Source: Trichaptum fuscoviolaceum
Taxonomy: Eukaryota > Basidiomycota > Agaricomycetes > Hymenochaetales > Trichaptaceae
NCBI GenBank assembly: GCA_910574455.1
Contig: CAJSYZ010000001.1
Coordinates: forward strand, 4,881,424-4,945,423
Reading direction: 5' to 3'
Length of the DNA: 64,000 nt
The notes under the pieces were generated by a model. It ran no database searches, was not told where the DNA came from, and saw only the letters and a list, made by a program, of their open reading frames with translations. This document shows, piece by piece, positions 31,121 to 44,339 of the stretch (position 1 is its first letter; each line of letters opens with the position of its first letter). The translations under genes were made by a program, and so were the position numbers.

Positions 31121-32522
31121 TCGGTTAGATCTGTGTTGATATGATATGTTTGAAGAGCAAAGTATCCGAAATAGACGCATGTGGTTTCGCTGATGAATAA
31201 ACCAGTATAAGCCTAGTAATATAATAGCAAAAGAAGAGAAGTCCGTACTTATAGTTCCAGAGGCTTCAAAGGTTGCGCTTATTCTCTTCCCTCGCATGCC
31301 CTCATAGATGTTCGCCACCGTAGTCCGATGCTTGTGAACTAGATGTAGCGCCTAGGTTCACGCTACCTTCCGGCGACTTGCTAGAGATTGGCCGGGAGAT
31401 GCTGGCAGCTGTTTCATGGAAAGATGTTCGCCTCGCGTCATCGCGTTTTTCACTATCGGAGGTGTATCACATTCAACTAGAGGTATGAAGGTGTCTCGCA
31501 AGACGGTATGAGGTGGTGTTCCGAGGCCGGGGCCGGGGCCGTCAGCCTGCAATTGACGGACGCGAGATTTACTACGTTGCAATGGCGGTTTCGGCGCAGG
31601 AAACTGATATGTGAAGCGAGGGGCATCCAAGGACACATGCGCAAGGCTGGCGCGGGATCGGTCGTGTAGTTCATCTGCCCCCTCATCAATAGCGTCCTCT
31701 GCCACCTCTTCAATCGTCAGCGGACGGCCCTTGCCCTTCCTTTCCTATAAGGCGGTGTCGACTCTAGTTGAAGACGAAGGATTGTTACTAATTTTTGATG
31801 AAGATCACAACAGTTGGTGATGCAACATGTATCGGCCTATCCTCAGCGGGTGTCGTTCGAAAGGTAGAAGATGCTCGCTTCAGCGTGCACGTCGGAGCTC
31901 CTCTCACTATAACAAGGCCGCCCACCTTCTCCTCTCCAGGTACTAAAGACAAATGTGAGTGATAAGATCAAGCAAGAAGCACGTTCTCAGACGTACACTA
32001 TCGTTTTTTGGTTCATTCGGAAATGTTGAAGTCTAGGCGAGTTCAATACAAGCTTGAGGGTAGGATAAAACATAACTTGTTCAGGCCAATAAGTGGTCTT
32101 ATGGAATGGGTGGGGGATGGCGGAGAAGTGCTCATAACAAGACTGGAGAACGTACACTGTGTCGTTGAGGGGACGCAGTGGTAAAAAGTTCAAGTTCAAG
32201 TTCAAGTGCAAGTGCAGTCCGAGTCACGGTGGCAACTTGAACTTGAACTCTTCAAGTTCCAATTTTAGATTTAAAGCTCCACTGGAAGCATCATCATGGC
32301 AAGCAATCCGAACAGCAGACAGACACCATTGGCGACATCTTCCAAACCACTTTGATACCTCAGACTACGGTGATCATTCGGGAAAAAAAGGCAATTCAAT
32401 AATAAATTTTAATCATGAATCTCCTGGCAACTTTGAAAGACAAGAGCATGCGCACAACAATTTACTCGATAACTCAAGCACATTTGGTCAAACCTGCTAC
32501 TGGTGGGCCTCAGCCTACTAGA
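31121..32522. other. Unrecognised fragments and low-complexity words
   Basis: A minus-strand frame at 31358-31705 (MAEDAIDEGADELHDRSRAS onward) continues upstream in frame to about 31745 (RPLTIEEV). It looks like part of a real protein but I cannot name it. Near 32190-32250 there is a run of AAGTTCAAGTTC / CTTGAACTTGAA words of the same kind as in 35.8-50 kb. Confidence 0.4.
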
Positions 32523-33565
32523 TCAAGCCTCGAAGTTCTTGATGTACTTATCCAGTAAGGGTGAGTGGCTTTGGCTCAGGGCCAAAGCTACAGCAAACGT
32601 GCTGTGAACGTCAATAGCTGCATCTAGTATTCCAGTACAGCAGATCATGCAAGTGAGAACTTGAAGATGGTTGATCTTGAAACAACAGAATGATAACTTA
32701 CACTCTTTTTGTGCCGCTGATAGCTCGTCAGCTGCCCAGTCACTCATTGTGACCTCACTACTCTTCTTGACGTTCAGCCTCAATACTTCTCCCACTATTT
32801 TTTCGAGCTTGACAGTCGGAGTCGGATGCTGGAACCAGAGACGAGGGTTTAAGAGCAGTTGGGACCAGGTCGGGTTTTTGGGCCAGACTTCCGGGTAGAC
32901 AACGCGTGCCCAATCTGTCAGATCGACACAGGAGCGCACAGAGGTGCGAAACTTGCGCTTTATACGCACTGCGTCACCTGCCATTTCTTCTGTTAGGCCA
33001 CCTCGCAGGAGAAAAGATAAGTTATTCATACCGTTGATTCCTGCGGAAATTTTCATGACTGTACCATCCCCAAGGAGTTGCGCCAACGTAGGGGGAAGGT
33101 CAGTAAGAGTATGCGTCCTGACTAGATAAATGTGGTGTTGAACTGCGAGTTGGATGAGGTCCACGCGATGATTGGGCCCTTCTCCGCCACTTGCCCACTC
33201 GATGTCGATCGAGACAAATCTACTAGCTGGTACCTGTGGCAATGATGCATATATTGCAGTCACTGCATTGTCCACATCCAAGCCCGTGCGACACTGTATC
33301 GGAACTATATTATGGAGCCTATATTGATGTAATTCGGAGAGAGGTGTTGGTGGTACCCCGAGAAGATCAAGAAACGTTTGCAGTTTCTTGTGTATCTAGC
33401 AACAAGTCAGTGTACAGATCTTGATATGAATGAAACAAGTACCTTCGTTTGAGCCCTTGCTGTCCACCGTTGAACGAGCTGAAAGCGGAGGACGGTGCGG
33501 AGGTGCAGGCGTGCGTAATCAAGGGAGAGGAGGATGAGAAGGATAGTACGAAGATTTGAGAACAT
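32523..33565 (-). CDS. 3'-5' exonuclease of the DEDD (WRN/RNase D-like) superfamily
   Basis: Exon 1 is 33565-33443 (41 codons, hydrophobic MFSNLRTILLILLSLDYARL). Exon 2 starts at 33395 (IHKKLQTFLDLLGVPPTPL). The exonuclease fold shows ExoI FVSIDIEWASG (Asp and Glu ligands), VDLIQLAVQHHIYLV, an ExoII-like region (MKISAGINGMNNLSFLLRGG and SCVDLTDWARVVYP) and a C-terminal part SDWAADELSAAQKE ... GILDAAIDVHSTFAVALAL with the ExoIII Asp. A possible intron inside 32700-32640 is also open if retained. Such enzymes trim DNA or RNA 3' ends. About 300 residues is compact for the family. It lies inside the Plavaka-type element, so it is either cargo or a captured host gene. The first residues could be a signal-anchor or targeting peptide. 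Confidence 0.78.
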
Positions 33566-35799
33566 GATTCACGGTGGAATGGCTTGATGATGATCTTGGG
33601 GACAATACCCGCTCCCACTTCACACTTATACAAAGTAGTTGAAGTCAGTTTTCTGATTTCCCATTCTTCTAGAAAGAGAGAGGGAGCTATTAGTGCTTTG
33701 TACTATGACTCGGATAAACCGCAAGTTGAACTGATAGTAGGAGATGACAAATGATTTCTTCCGGATGACTTGATTATAAGGCTTCTTTTCATTTTAAGCA
33801 CAAACGAACAAGAAAATGAGTCATGTTAACTCCGAAGAAGTCGGGAGGATACAACCCACTGCACAAGAAGCTGCTCCATCAGCTCTAGAAGGATTTCGAA
33901 GAAAGCCATGAGTAACTCACCATACAACAGTCATCCCTGTACACAACCCGAAACTTGAACTAGAACCGTGCCAAAATGGGAAATGGGCCAACTTGAATGC
34001 ATCCCAACCCGCTTCGGAAGGAGTAATTTGCATGAAGGCGCGTTTCTCGTCCTCGGAGCTGAGGGAATTGCGCTGTCGGCCGATGATGGACTCATACTGC
34101 ACATTGAAACCGAGTGTTCTCCGTTTAGGCGGCAATGGTGGCGGGGCAGAGGTGTTTGGCAAGGAATGGGAACACGACAAGTTGACAACAACTTGGATGA
34201 TGTCGAAAATGCAGTTATATTTTTCCCTTTGCGGCATTTGCAAATTGAGTTGTGAGTCGCTTTGTCGACCTTTGTGCATGCAAGCGGAATATTGGGATGC
34301 ATCAAACTGCCCGGTGATACATAGCCCCGTATATACGAATCCGACCGCGCAACTTCGCAACCTTCCCTCTCCAGCATCCTTCCCATGTTTTTGGGCTCTT
34401 TACGCCGCTCAGGCCAGGGAACTTAGGATTAGATGTCGATTGAGCAGGGATCCCTGAAGTGAGAGTAGACGGTAGGGATAGAGACTCGTCCCGACTGACT
34501 GCTCAGCGCGAGTCCTGTGGCCGCTTATTGTTGAGCTTGAGATGGTCGAGGAAAAGAGGAACGATGGAACGAGAAGAAGCTGACGCGGCCATCGTTCCTT
34601 CCGGTGACAAGAAAGTCGGAGTCATACTGGAAAGTTGTCACTGATGAGTCGGGGATACAGGAATGTGAAGAAAATCATACCCATTTGCAGATTCCATACG
34701 CGAACGGATGTGTCCAATCCCCCTACCCCCACCCCAAGAAAAGAAGACAATATAATTTTCGGCGTAAATCTTATGCAGATGTTCTCGGAGAACGTATAGA
34801 CATTCCCCGTGCCAATGCTCCAAAGCTGAAGAAGCCCGTGAGTATTATGATTCAAAAATTAAAAGAACAACTTACTCGAGAAGTACAGTAGTAGCTTTCG
34901 CTCACTGATTACTGCACGCATACATCCTCTCCTTGTGCCTGTGAGGGCCGATTCAGTAACTTGCCTCTTTGCACATCCGAAACGTCGGTGATGCGTCTCG
35001 CAATTCAAAACCTGAGAGGAGCGGACCTCGGATGCAAGTGCAGCAACCAGTTTTAATGTCCTGCTCTCTGAGCTGGTCATCAGCCACCACTGACGATGAG
35101 CTCTCTGGCATAGCCCTGTCCCTCGGAGAAGGTTCACTCATGATATATGGTTACGGATGTAACCACTCTACCATCACAAATCGCTGAAGAAGTTTGTGTT
35201 GTCAACTGTGGAGGTGGACGCGTGCGCATGTGTGCTCGCCATTGCTTTAGTCGGTGGGGGGATACGCGTCGGCATAAATCTGCGAGAGAATCCTGGGTAA
35301 GAATTGGGGCGCCTGCTGTGGGCGCAGTAAATTGCGTAGACGGCAGTGGTTTCGTTCCTCTGCAAAAGCGGTCGAACTCCTACCCCCTTGGTTTCCATAC
35401 GAGCCTAGAGCGGCGCACGAGTAGAAACGCGTCGACCCACAGGGAGCTAACAAAGTAAGGCGCAGACGTTTTACGCGAGCTGCGCGAGGCGTTGAAACCG
35501 ATAGAACAATTTGAGCGTGCCGAGACAGGCAAAGCGCGAGTCGGCAGATGCGCGGCGGAAGAAAGAGGTCTATCAGAGTTGTACAAGGTCCCGCATGGTG
35601 TTGGGAGAGAATCGGGACGTGCAGGAGGAATTCGATGTTGAAAATTGGTAGAAAAGTGAAGAAGAGAATCTGCGGTGACTTGGGCGTTGGGATACAGTGG
35701 TAGTTGAGGAGGAGGCCATGACTACGTCAGTTCGCTACTGAAAAGTCACTTGAGGCCATCAACGATATTATAGAGCTTACTCATCTTGGATGATTGGTT
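33566..35799. other. No confidently supported gene
   Basis: Overlapping frames on both strands (33917-34457, 34604-34891, 34859-35586) have no motifs I recognise. The minus frame at 33917-34360 contains a Pro-rich segment (SAPPPLPPKRRTLGFNVQYE) that could be a real exon of an unknown gene. Confidence 0.35.
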
Positions 35800-36728
35800 A
35801 AAGTGTGTCTGTAAGGTGGTTCCTGCCCTAGGCTGCCAGTGCCAGTGTGTAAGATGATCCCGTGTCAACTCAACTGTACATCCTACGGCAGCGGCTGTTC
35901 CTTTTTCCGATAATTGCGTAGGATGCGATCAATAGTGGAGGGTGCGGGCCAAGATGTAATCCTGGAGAGCAGAACGTAGTGTTAAACAGAAAATACACCA
36001 GGACGTAAGACAACCTGAGGAAGTTCTCTGTTAACGAGCCTGGTTGTATGGCATGGTGACTACGGCCAGTGTTGAGCATCTTCAATGTCCACCAAGTACT
36101 ATGCCTGTGGTAGCAACAACTTGAAGTTGAAGTCGACAACTGAGTGCCAGCCTGCCAGCCTTAGTAGTGAGTGCCACAACTTCAAGTTGAACTTGAAGTC
36201 ACCGTGCCAGTGACCGGCGTGCCACTGGCACTGGCAGCCTGAGTGGCAGTGAGCCTGAGTGACTCCGACTCAGACATCACTGGCAGAAGAATTTGCCGTC
36301 CATGTCCTCTTCATCTTGCTCCCCGGAACATTGAAGGGATGAAGTAGTGATGTTGAAGGCAACTTGAGCCAGAGGAACTTTAACACGGTGTATGTCCCCG
36401 AAACTTGAATGTTAAAGTAGAAGCACAACACAAACAAGCCTTCGGGTACTACTAGTACGAGTACTAGTAGGCTAGTAGATACTCCTGGCAGCCTGGGGAT
36501 GCGCTGCATCGTATGAGATGTGGTGATCAGTATTTACAAAATATCTTCAAGTTGAAGGTCATATCATCACACAATCAAGCAAGACATAGGCGTTTTATTC
36601 AAGAAAAAGACAACACATCATTGTTTACTATTATCGGAAAGACAAAGTCGAAACATCATTGTTTATCAGGAAGACAGATAGACTCGACGAAGTTTATACC
36701 GTGACCATATACTACGGGTAGTAGTATA
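35800..36728. repeat. Short-word repeat landscape, left block
   Basis: Dense copies of a small set of words: AACTTGAAGTTGAA, GCCAGTGCCAG/GCCACTGGCA, CAGCCTGAG and AGTACTAGTAGT. The same words recur at 39.7-41.7, 43.6-44.3, 48.4-48.8 and 49.9-50.2 kb and nowhere in 1-25 kb. They avoid most of the exons and fill the promoters and introns of the four genes between them. Confidence 0.7.
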
Positions 36729-39700
36729 CTAGGACAAGGGCGTCAAAGATTTGAGTCGAGATACGCCTTCGCCGGTAATCCGAAACTCAAATGGCTCTTT
36801 GTAATGAGGATTGGAAGGATTCACAAATCCTTCCTTGGAACTAGGAGGCTTCCGTGTTTGCTCACGCACTTCCTTTGCCCAGTCCATGCGCAGAGCCAAA
36901 TAAGACTGAGGTGCCCGACCATAAGGGCCATGGTTCCCCACTATCTTGCATATCCTTTTAAGCACGTCCTGCTGTTCATAGGTAAAGAGTGGTTCCCCCG
37001 CTGTCAGGTGCAGTACGGATGGTGCGTTTTCTATGAATTTGAAGAGAGATTCGTCGTCACCATAATAATGTCGGTCGTGGATAAGTTTATTCAAATGTTG
37101 CCTGAGTGGAGTCTCGTTCATCACCTCAAAAACGACATGTTCAGAAGACGTAATCATCTGCATCGCGTTGGAAAGGATAACAGCTTTCTCCCTGTGCGTA
37201 TTTCGCCGCTTCTCCAGATGCAGGATCTTCGATAATTTTTTTCGGTCTTCGTCATTTTCCGGCCACTTTCGCACTGGCACCGGGACTTCCGTGAGATTCG
37301 CCTGCTTGACAACTTCCGCTAGTGTGTTCAAGGATAATTGGTCGAAAGAAGCTGAGACTTCCTCAAAACTGCGCTGTATATCAGCTGGGAGAGCTTTTGG
37401 AGGAAAACCTTTGGCCGACGCATGGGGTATGTCCTCAGAGCCATAGTATTCGATGTCGCCCTCTTCGGCCATCTTTGCAAAGAATTCCTCGAAATAGAAC
37501 TTAGGCAGGTCCTTCAGATCGAGGACACCCTCTTCTGATGGATCAAGATTTGGGAACGGTTTGCACGTAAAGTCATCTATGCTGGCATCCCATGTGGACT
37601 CCTGCTCGTCGAGTGTGGTGGCTGGCTGTTGTGAATCCAACTTCTTCAGCTTGCGATTGAGGATGACATACAACCTTCGATGGAATTCGAAGATAAGATA
37701 GAAGCGCACAAGAAAGAAACGGAACTTTTCGATGGATTTTGCGTCAGGCGACGGCTGCCAGGAGTTTGTGAAGGGGTATTTGGATTTAAGCTCTGCTCTC
37801 GCGCCCTCTACCAAGCTGTGCAGCTTCTTTTCGGTTTCCCTCAGCGTCTTCACGGCCCGGCCCCTCTTTTCCTCACTACACTTTGGGTCCTTTGTCGTCT
37901 CCTCCTCCGCCTCCGCTGCTTTCTTTTTCGCCTTAACCGCCTCCTTGTATGTCGTATCCTCCTTGCGGAAGTCTGCTAACTTGTCTTCAATCCCTGCTAA
38001 CCACTCTTTGTAGCGTGCTTTCTCTGAGGATATGAGGCTTTCAGGTAAAGCGGTGAGCAGGTCATCAAACAGATGCCTTGCAATGGGAACCTTTCCGTCC
38101 CGGCGCATGGTTGGTTGGGCAGTGAACTCAGCGTAAAGCTCGTTTACACCTCTGATGAGCCCCGCTGTCTTGACACCGCCATCACCAGTAATGTCAAAAG
38201 GGGCAACCGATTCGATCTTGAATTTGTTTGGGAAAACAATGGCAAAAGCCATATAAAGAATGTTCCTGGCGTCCTCGAAGACGTGTCGTAGTTTAATACT
38301 ACAAGCTGCCGCTTCGCTCTATGTGAGAACTCATGAGTTTAATTTGTTTTGCAATAGCTTTCAAGATGACTTACCGATTCAGCTGCTACGGCAATGATTT
38401 GAAGCTCGCGTATCATGACAGCGAACGATGCTATAGTCCGCGTCAAAAGGTCGTCTTTGGAGCGGTCCGCCTTCCGTTCAGCATCCAATGTCTGGTCCGC
38501 CTTCCGTTCAGCATCCAATGTCTCCAAACGAGCCAGCTTTTCGTTCATTTGATGCACCTTGTCGGTGGTGCTTTGAATCATATCAAATTGACTGTCAAGC
38601 CTTTTGCTAACATTAGCTGCCATGACGGAGTGTAGCGCATGGATGCCCTCCTCAGCTGCAGCCCTCGCAAGCATCGGGTAATTCAGGGTTGCCTGGTCCT
38701 TTATATGTTGTATCTCGTTGGAGAGAGAATCGACTTTCTCCTCCAAGGTCTTTATTGTCTCCGAGTAATCCGTGTTCTCCGATTTGGCCGCCTTTTTTTT
38801 TGTGGCTTTCAGATCTTCCCTTTTTTTCTCAAGATCTTGAGATCCAACATTCCGCATCGCCCGATCCAGCCGTTCATCCACTTTCTTTTTTTCATCAGGA
38901 TTCGCCGCCCGAGCTGCCGCTCCATGCTTGAGTTTTGTTATCACCTGGTTGAGAACTTTGGCAGTCTCGACCAGCTTTCCTCCAATGTCCGTCCATTCCT
39001 TGCCCGCTTTGTCCAAGTCGCCCCCTATCCCATTGAGCATGGTGACTGACAAGTCGCTAGTTGGGTATAGGAAAGAGATAAGAAGCAATCTACACAGACT
39101 GGCAATGTCACTCACAGGTTCGTTTTCAAGTCTTCGACACTGTTTGACGGCTTGGAGTCCACGTCCGACCCAGGTTTTGCCACCCCACTGCCAGTGGCAC
39201 CGGCACTGGCGGCCTCGCTGACAGTAGAATGGAATGTCATCAAGATGCAATTAAGCTCAGGCTGGCAACACTACTCACAATTCCAAATTGGATGTGTCTG
39301 GTTCCGCCTCAGTGGCAGACGTCAAATTGCCACTGCCAACTCCTAGTCCGACCTCAAACTCCGATTGTGACCTCAACCCGGGCCCTGCACTTGCAAGAGA
39401 CTCCGAGTCGGACATGGAGACGCCGGGCCCATTCACTGGCAGGCTGTCAAGAGAATGTCCTGGTCACATACTTTGAAGGCTGGCAACATGAATGACACTT
39501 ACTTGATTGCTGATTTGCCACTGTCATCTCGCTGTACCAACTGAATGAGAAATTCAATCCATTTCACCATGTCTGACCGCGTCTTTATAAGCTCGGGCCA
39601 CGGATGGGCTCCATTTTCGCCGGAAGAAACTAGTCCTGTTTGGACTTTTTGTGAAAGAATTGAAATTACTACTAATACTAGTTTTTGAGACATGTACTAC

Positions 39701-39804
39701 ATACCAGCTCGTCTGGCATCATCTGGACCCAGTAGCAGGCTGATTTGGATTGGCTTGGGAGGCTCAGGTAGCACTGGCATGTTAGCGTGAGGGACAACAG
39801 ACAT
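36729..39804 (-). CDS. Unrecognised coiled-coil protein (Plavaka-element cargo)
   Basis: A multi-exon gene starting at 39804 (MSVVPHANMPVLPEPPKPIQ, then ISLLLGPDDARRA). Further exons are about 39661-39502 (QTGLVSSGENGAHPWPELIK...), 39430-39285 (MSDSESLASAGPGLRSQS...), 39240-39115, and 39050-38372. The last has long charged heptads (LEKKREDLKATKKKAAKSE, LEEKVDSLSNEIQHIKDQ, LARLETLDAERKADQ), predicted as coiled coil. A splice at about 38371/38320 joins VAAES to SEAAACSIKLRHVFEDARNI and then the final 507-residue exon. The whole is about 900 residues with no known domain. The last exon mixes charged helices with a conserved-looking C-terminus (PYGRAPQSYLALRMDWAKEV). The function is unknown. Short repeat words of the region are used as codons in two middle exons. 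A pair of tandem LDAERKAD units shows local duplication. Confidence 0.65.
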
Positions 39805-41743
39805 TCTGAAGGGATAGTCGTTGAGTTGCTGGCTTCAAGATGATGTGGGGGGCATCATGATGGGGTCCGCTGCCAGTGGCAACTAAAAGCTATTCACCGT
39901 CGGAACGTGAACTTGAAGAAGTTGATGGAAGTCGGATACTACCGCTGCCAGCAGGCCACACCGTGACTCAGGCTGACGGAGTGCCGTGAAGAGTAGTACT
40001 ATATTTAAATTTAAGTACTCAGGCTAGTACTACTATGCCAGTGATACTACTACTACTAGTAGTAGGACTTCCCAGCCTCACTGGCACTGGCAGTGCCACA
40101 GCATGAGTGCACCCGCTGCGAGTAGTACTACTACCGTAACTACTAGTACTACTACTACTACTACTAGTACTTACTAGTCGAATTTGAAGTTGATGATCTC
40201 AGCAACTTGACAGCTCGGCCGCCGCAGTTCGCTTCGGAGTCCGAGTCCTCGCCGGATAGTACTATAGTAGTACTATACTTGTTTGTGTTTCACGGCATGA
40301 TGATGCGGAGGCACCGTGATCATCATTATGATGGTACTGGATGCCTTCCCGTAAGGATTTAGGACGACGATTCTTATCCTAAATCCTCTTCCGAATATTA
40401 TCCGGGAACGGAGCCAACTTTCCGGTCGACGTCGGTCGTCCTAAATTACTGAGATCAAGGAAGGGCTCTAAACATTACAGCAGCGTTCTCACATACCATA
40501 TTTAGTAGAAGTGAAGATTATGTGACGCACCCGCTTCCATTTTAAGCAATTTTATCTATGAAAATAATCCGGCAGACCTCACCGTGGCAACCGGAAAGGA
40601 ATTTAGGACCCGTCCTAGATGTTGCTTACGGTTTAGGATGGCTGTCCTAAACCTGTACCTGACGGAGTTTCAAAGATTTAGGACAGCCTCCGCCGTCCTA
40701 AATTCTTACGGGAAGGCATCCACTAGAGTAGTGACGCAGCCTGCGGCTCAGGCTGAGTCGGAAGCCACCATACTCAGGCTATGCTTCCCGTACTAAGGAT
40801 TTAGAACGGCTTTTTCGTCCTACAAGTAGTATGTAGTACTAGTACTAAACGGCACGGCTCGGAGCCAAACTCTCCGTCTTGCCCGGGCCCTAAATTTCCA
40901 GGATCTAGCAGAGGGGAAGGGTCTGCCAGATGGTCCGTGTCTAGGACAGTCGTCCTAAATGCCTGCCTTGCTTACCGTACTAGTAGTAGTATCAGGTAAG
41001 ATATCATAAGTACACCCTGATACCTTACCTTCAAGTTCAAAGGTAAGTTATACCGCGGGTCTCCATGGACCGGCAGAACTTCTGCTCAAGGCCGGCGGTG
41101 GACGGGTGCTTCAACCTCCCTAAATGCTTGCCAGCCTGAGTGCCAAGCGGGGTCTTATGGGTTTCAATTTCGGGTGTCCTAAATCCTTCATCCAGTGGCG
41201 CCACTGGCAGTGATACCGTGACTCAGGCTCAGCCTGAGCCTGAGGCTGCCACTGCAGTGCCAGTGGCAGTGAGGCTACTAGTTCTGGGAGGAAGGGCACT
41301 GCGTTCCGGAATTGCGTGATAACGCTCAGCCTGAGGGAAATCTGCCTCCCGTGCGAACGTCTTCAAGTTGACAAATGGGGGACTCGGACTCGGAGTAAGG
41401 GACTTGCCGGCGAAGCTCGGCCCGTTTTCTACTACTGTAGTATTAGTAATAACTTGAAGTTGCCCCTCAGGCTCACTGGCACTCACTGCCAGTGGCTCAC
41501 TCAGGCTACTACTAGTACTAGTAATAGCCTACTACTACTAGTACTACTCAGGCTGCCGGTGGCATGCCACGGTGGCGACACTTGACCTTCATTCCAACTT
41601 CACTCACCGTTTGAATAACCCTTGCCATTACTTTCCTCTCAGGCATACTACTACTACTACTAGTATTCCTAGTAGTAGTACTCACTGCACTGCCAACTTG
41701 AAGTAGCTCAGGCTCTTCGTTCAGTCACTATCAAATCTCCAAA
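39805..41743. repeat. Short-word repeat landscape, central block
   Basis: Intergenic region between two divergent unknown genes, packed with CTACTACTAGTAGTACTA-type runs, CAGGCTGAG words, CCAGTGGCA words and AACTTGAAG words. It also contains the TTTAGGAC foldback element at 40339-40721. No gene is supported. Confidence 0.7.
40339..40721. repeat. 383-bp foldback element (MITE-like) with TTTAGGAC ends
   Basis: 31-bp terminal inverted repeats (40339-40369 and 40691-40721) differ at two positions. They begin GGATGCCTTCCCGTAAG and end in TTTAGGACG. ACT flanks both sides as a possible 3-bp target duplication. Inside are several further TTTAGGAC...GTCCTAAA pairs. A second, more decayed relative seems to run from about 40783 (TTCCCGTACTAAGGATTTAG) to about 40970 (GTCCTAAATGCCTGCC). 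Confidence 0.75.
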
Positions 41744-43569
41744 ATGTCAAGTTCTGATCTCGGGGATACTCCAAGCTCTTGCTTGGACACAGACGAGGAC
41801 GAGGACGGTTCAGAATCCAGCTTTGGTCTCAACACTCACAGCTCAAAGTCCGCGATCATCGAAGACGAGAGCGAATACGAAGTGTATACAAATCCTGTAG
41901 AGGTTAAGTTCGGTAGGACCACATATTATCTATATTTCAGTGTGTGGTTTGGCTTATCTTCAATGACTTGTCAGAGGACCTACCCTTTGGTTATCGCTCG
42001 GGAGCATATATCGATAGCACGGTGGTCCAGTCAATCACCAAAAGCTTAGAGTCCAAGCTAGAGCATGCAAATCGCTTCGGGTTTTCGTCGAACGATTTCA
42101 AGGAAACACTTGTTCTGGCTGATCGGCTGGGGAGGTACTTTGATACGTCAAATCAGTATATCAGTAACCGGGTTAGGGAAGCACAGGCTCTGCAGAGGAA
42201 GACGGCTGTGATGCTAGACCAGTTTCGGATCAGTACATACCAGTACACGGACATGATCTTCAAGCTAGGTGAAGAACTAGCTATCCTGATGCGTTATACG
42301 GTAAGCTGCAAATTAAATCAAAAGCTTGAATGCACGTCTCTAACCGCTTGTTCTTATGGTAATGCGCTATAGCCCGAGGAGCCACTTGAGCTGCTTATCC
42401 GCAAGCGTGTGGAGGAATCAAGACTTGCTGTCGCCACGGCGTTCATATCTGTTCTTCCCGGCTTTTTCCCGTCAGGGAAACTCATCAATGTTTTCACTGG
42501 GGACGTCATCTGGGATAATTTCTTGTCTTGCTTAGTCGCCCGATATCATTCACACCATGCAATCGTGCGTTGGCAACGTAAATTTGAGGATGAGGAGGCC
42601 GGCAATCGATTGATACAGACAAAATCTGTCTTTTCTGCCATAAGGATCGACATCAAAGGCACAAAGCTCGAGGAAAATGTTCGTCGTGAACTCTCTGCTC
42701 AATTGAAGCACTTTACGCCAGTCGTGGGCGTGAATCTTAAAGGCTCTACAAGCAGGCCCCGAAACCCAAGGCTTGCGCTCAAGTTCTTTCTCCCCCTACT
42801 TATTTGGTCATATAACGAGTGCAAGGATTGGATCGTCTTCCTAGACAAATGCCGTGCGGAACAATTGCCAAAGTCGCCCGTTGGTCAACTCTCAGAAGCA
42901 GAAGTCAATTGTTCTGCGACTCAGGCGACTCCGACTGTCTTTCAATCCGGAACAGCACGAGAGGCTCGGCGTCGATGGAAACGTGAACTTGAACGTGCCG
43001 GTGGAGAAGCTGCTCTAGCTGACTTTCATCGACTCATTCAGAAGTCAATGGATATTCTTGGCGTCGACTCGGCTGATGGTGGAACGTCCTCATTGGAGAA
43101 TAATCGACAAATCCAGCGCGAATACGGAAATTATTCGGTTGTTCTGCGCAGGTTCAACTGGATCAGGAAATGTTTAATCATCCTCTGTGATGATTCGCTT
43201 CTGGATCTGTTGCTCATGAATGATGGTGCAATGCAGCGCTTCTCCAGGGAGATGGACTTTGCTAGGCTGGGCATTATCGAAGTGACTCGAGCCATTAGGC
43301 AATTTGACGATGCTGATCGCAAAGATATAGACAAGGAAAGACTCGACAGGGCCGCCGAATTTCTCCACGAAGATATGGAACACATCGATCATGCCCTTAT
43401 TCCGGCAGAGCAAATTTTTGACTCTTTACTCCTGAAGACAGTCGACGATTTACTTCGTAATTATGGTCCATTTTATTTAACAGATTATGGAATCCTATTT
43501 GCTCTTCTCGACAAATTGGATCCCATCACGGACACCGACTCGGATGTCAATATGAGCTCGGCGATGTAA
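41744..43569 (+). CDS. Unrecognised helical protein (Plavaka-element cargo)
   Basis: Three exons, 41744-41902, 41941-42300 and 42373-43569, keep frame and give 571 residues. The first intron is very short (38 bp). The N-terminus is acidic and Ser-rich (TDEDEDGSESS). The rest is mainly helical with heptad-like segments (LGRYFDTSNQYISNRVREAQ) and a C-terminal half with FDDADRKDIDKERLDRAAEF. I recognise no domain. It is divergent from the coiled-coil gene across the central repeat block, and both share the simple-word promoters, which suggests co-regulation within one element. No frameshift or stop was found. Confidence 0.68.
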
Positions 43570-44339
43570 CTGGCGGTTGCATATTGGACCATTCCCCGAC
43601 ACGAAGTGTTCTAGGGTTCACCAGCGCGCGATTCAAGTTTAAGTTGTGGCCGTGTTAAATTTTTATTTCGTTTTACTATGTTTATGACAAAAGTCAAGGA
43701 CTCGGATTGTACTAGTACTACTCATTCTATGCCAGTGCTTACTCCCTTTTCAAGTTTAACTTAAAGCTCCTCTCGCACTATGCTGCACTATTGGTAGTTA
43801 GTACTAGTAGCAACTATGTGACATCGTTTTCTTGATTACTACTATATACTGCAAAAAAATTATTTATTTATTCATAGCATATGCTTCAAGTTGATAGTAC
43901 TACCGTGACTAGTACTACTAGTAGTCTGTGTTCAACTTGAACTTCAACTTCAAGATGGTTAAATTAGAACTTGAAGTAGTACTAGTAGTAGTAGCAGCCT
44001 GAGGCAGGTTATTGGTTCATTTCCAGTTGTTGGCAAGTTCCATGTTATTGTACACTTTTTACTTGAAGTTTTCTATGTTCATACTAGTAGTACTAGTACC
44101 AGTAGTAGTAGTACTCAGCCTGAGGCTGCCAGTGCACTGCAGCAGTGGGAAATTTTGACCACTGCCACTGACAGTGGCATCCGACATGATCCAACTTGAA
44201 CTTGAAGTCTAAGATGCACCGACTAGTAACACTACAATTCTAGTATAGCTAGTACCATAATCTGTCACTGAACATTTAAATGTTATATCCTTACTTCATA
44301 AGTTTCAAGGTACTTTGTGAGCTAAATGAGGGTTTATCT
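43570..44339. repeat. Short-word repeat landscape between convergent genes
   Basis: Contains AGTACTAGTAGT, AACTTGAAC, GCCAGTGC and CAGCCTGAGG words in AT-rich sequence. No gene recognised. Confidence 0.6.
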
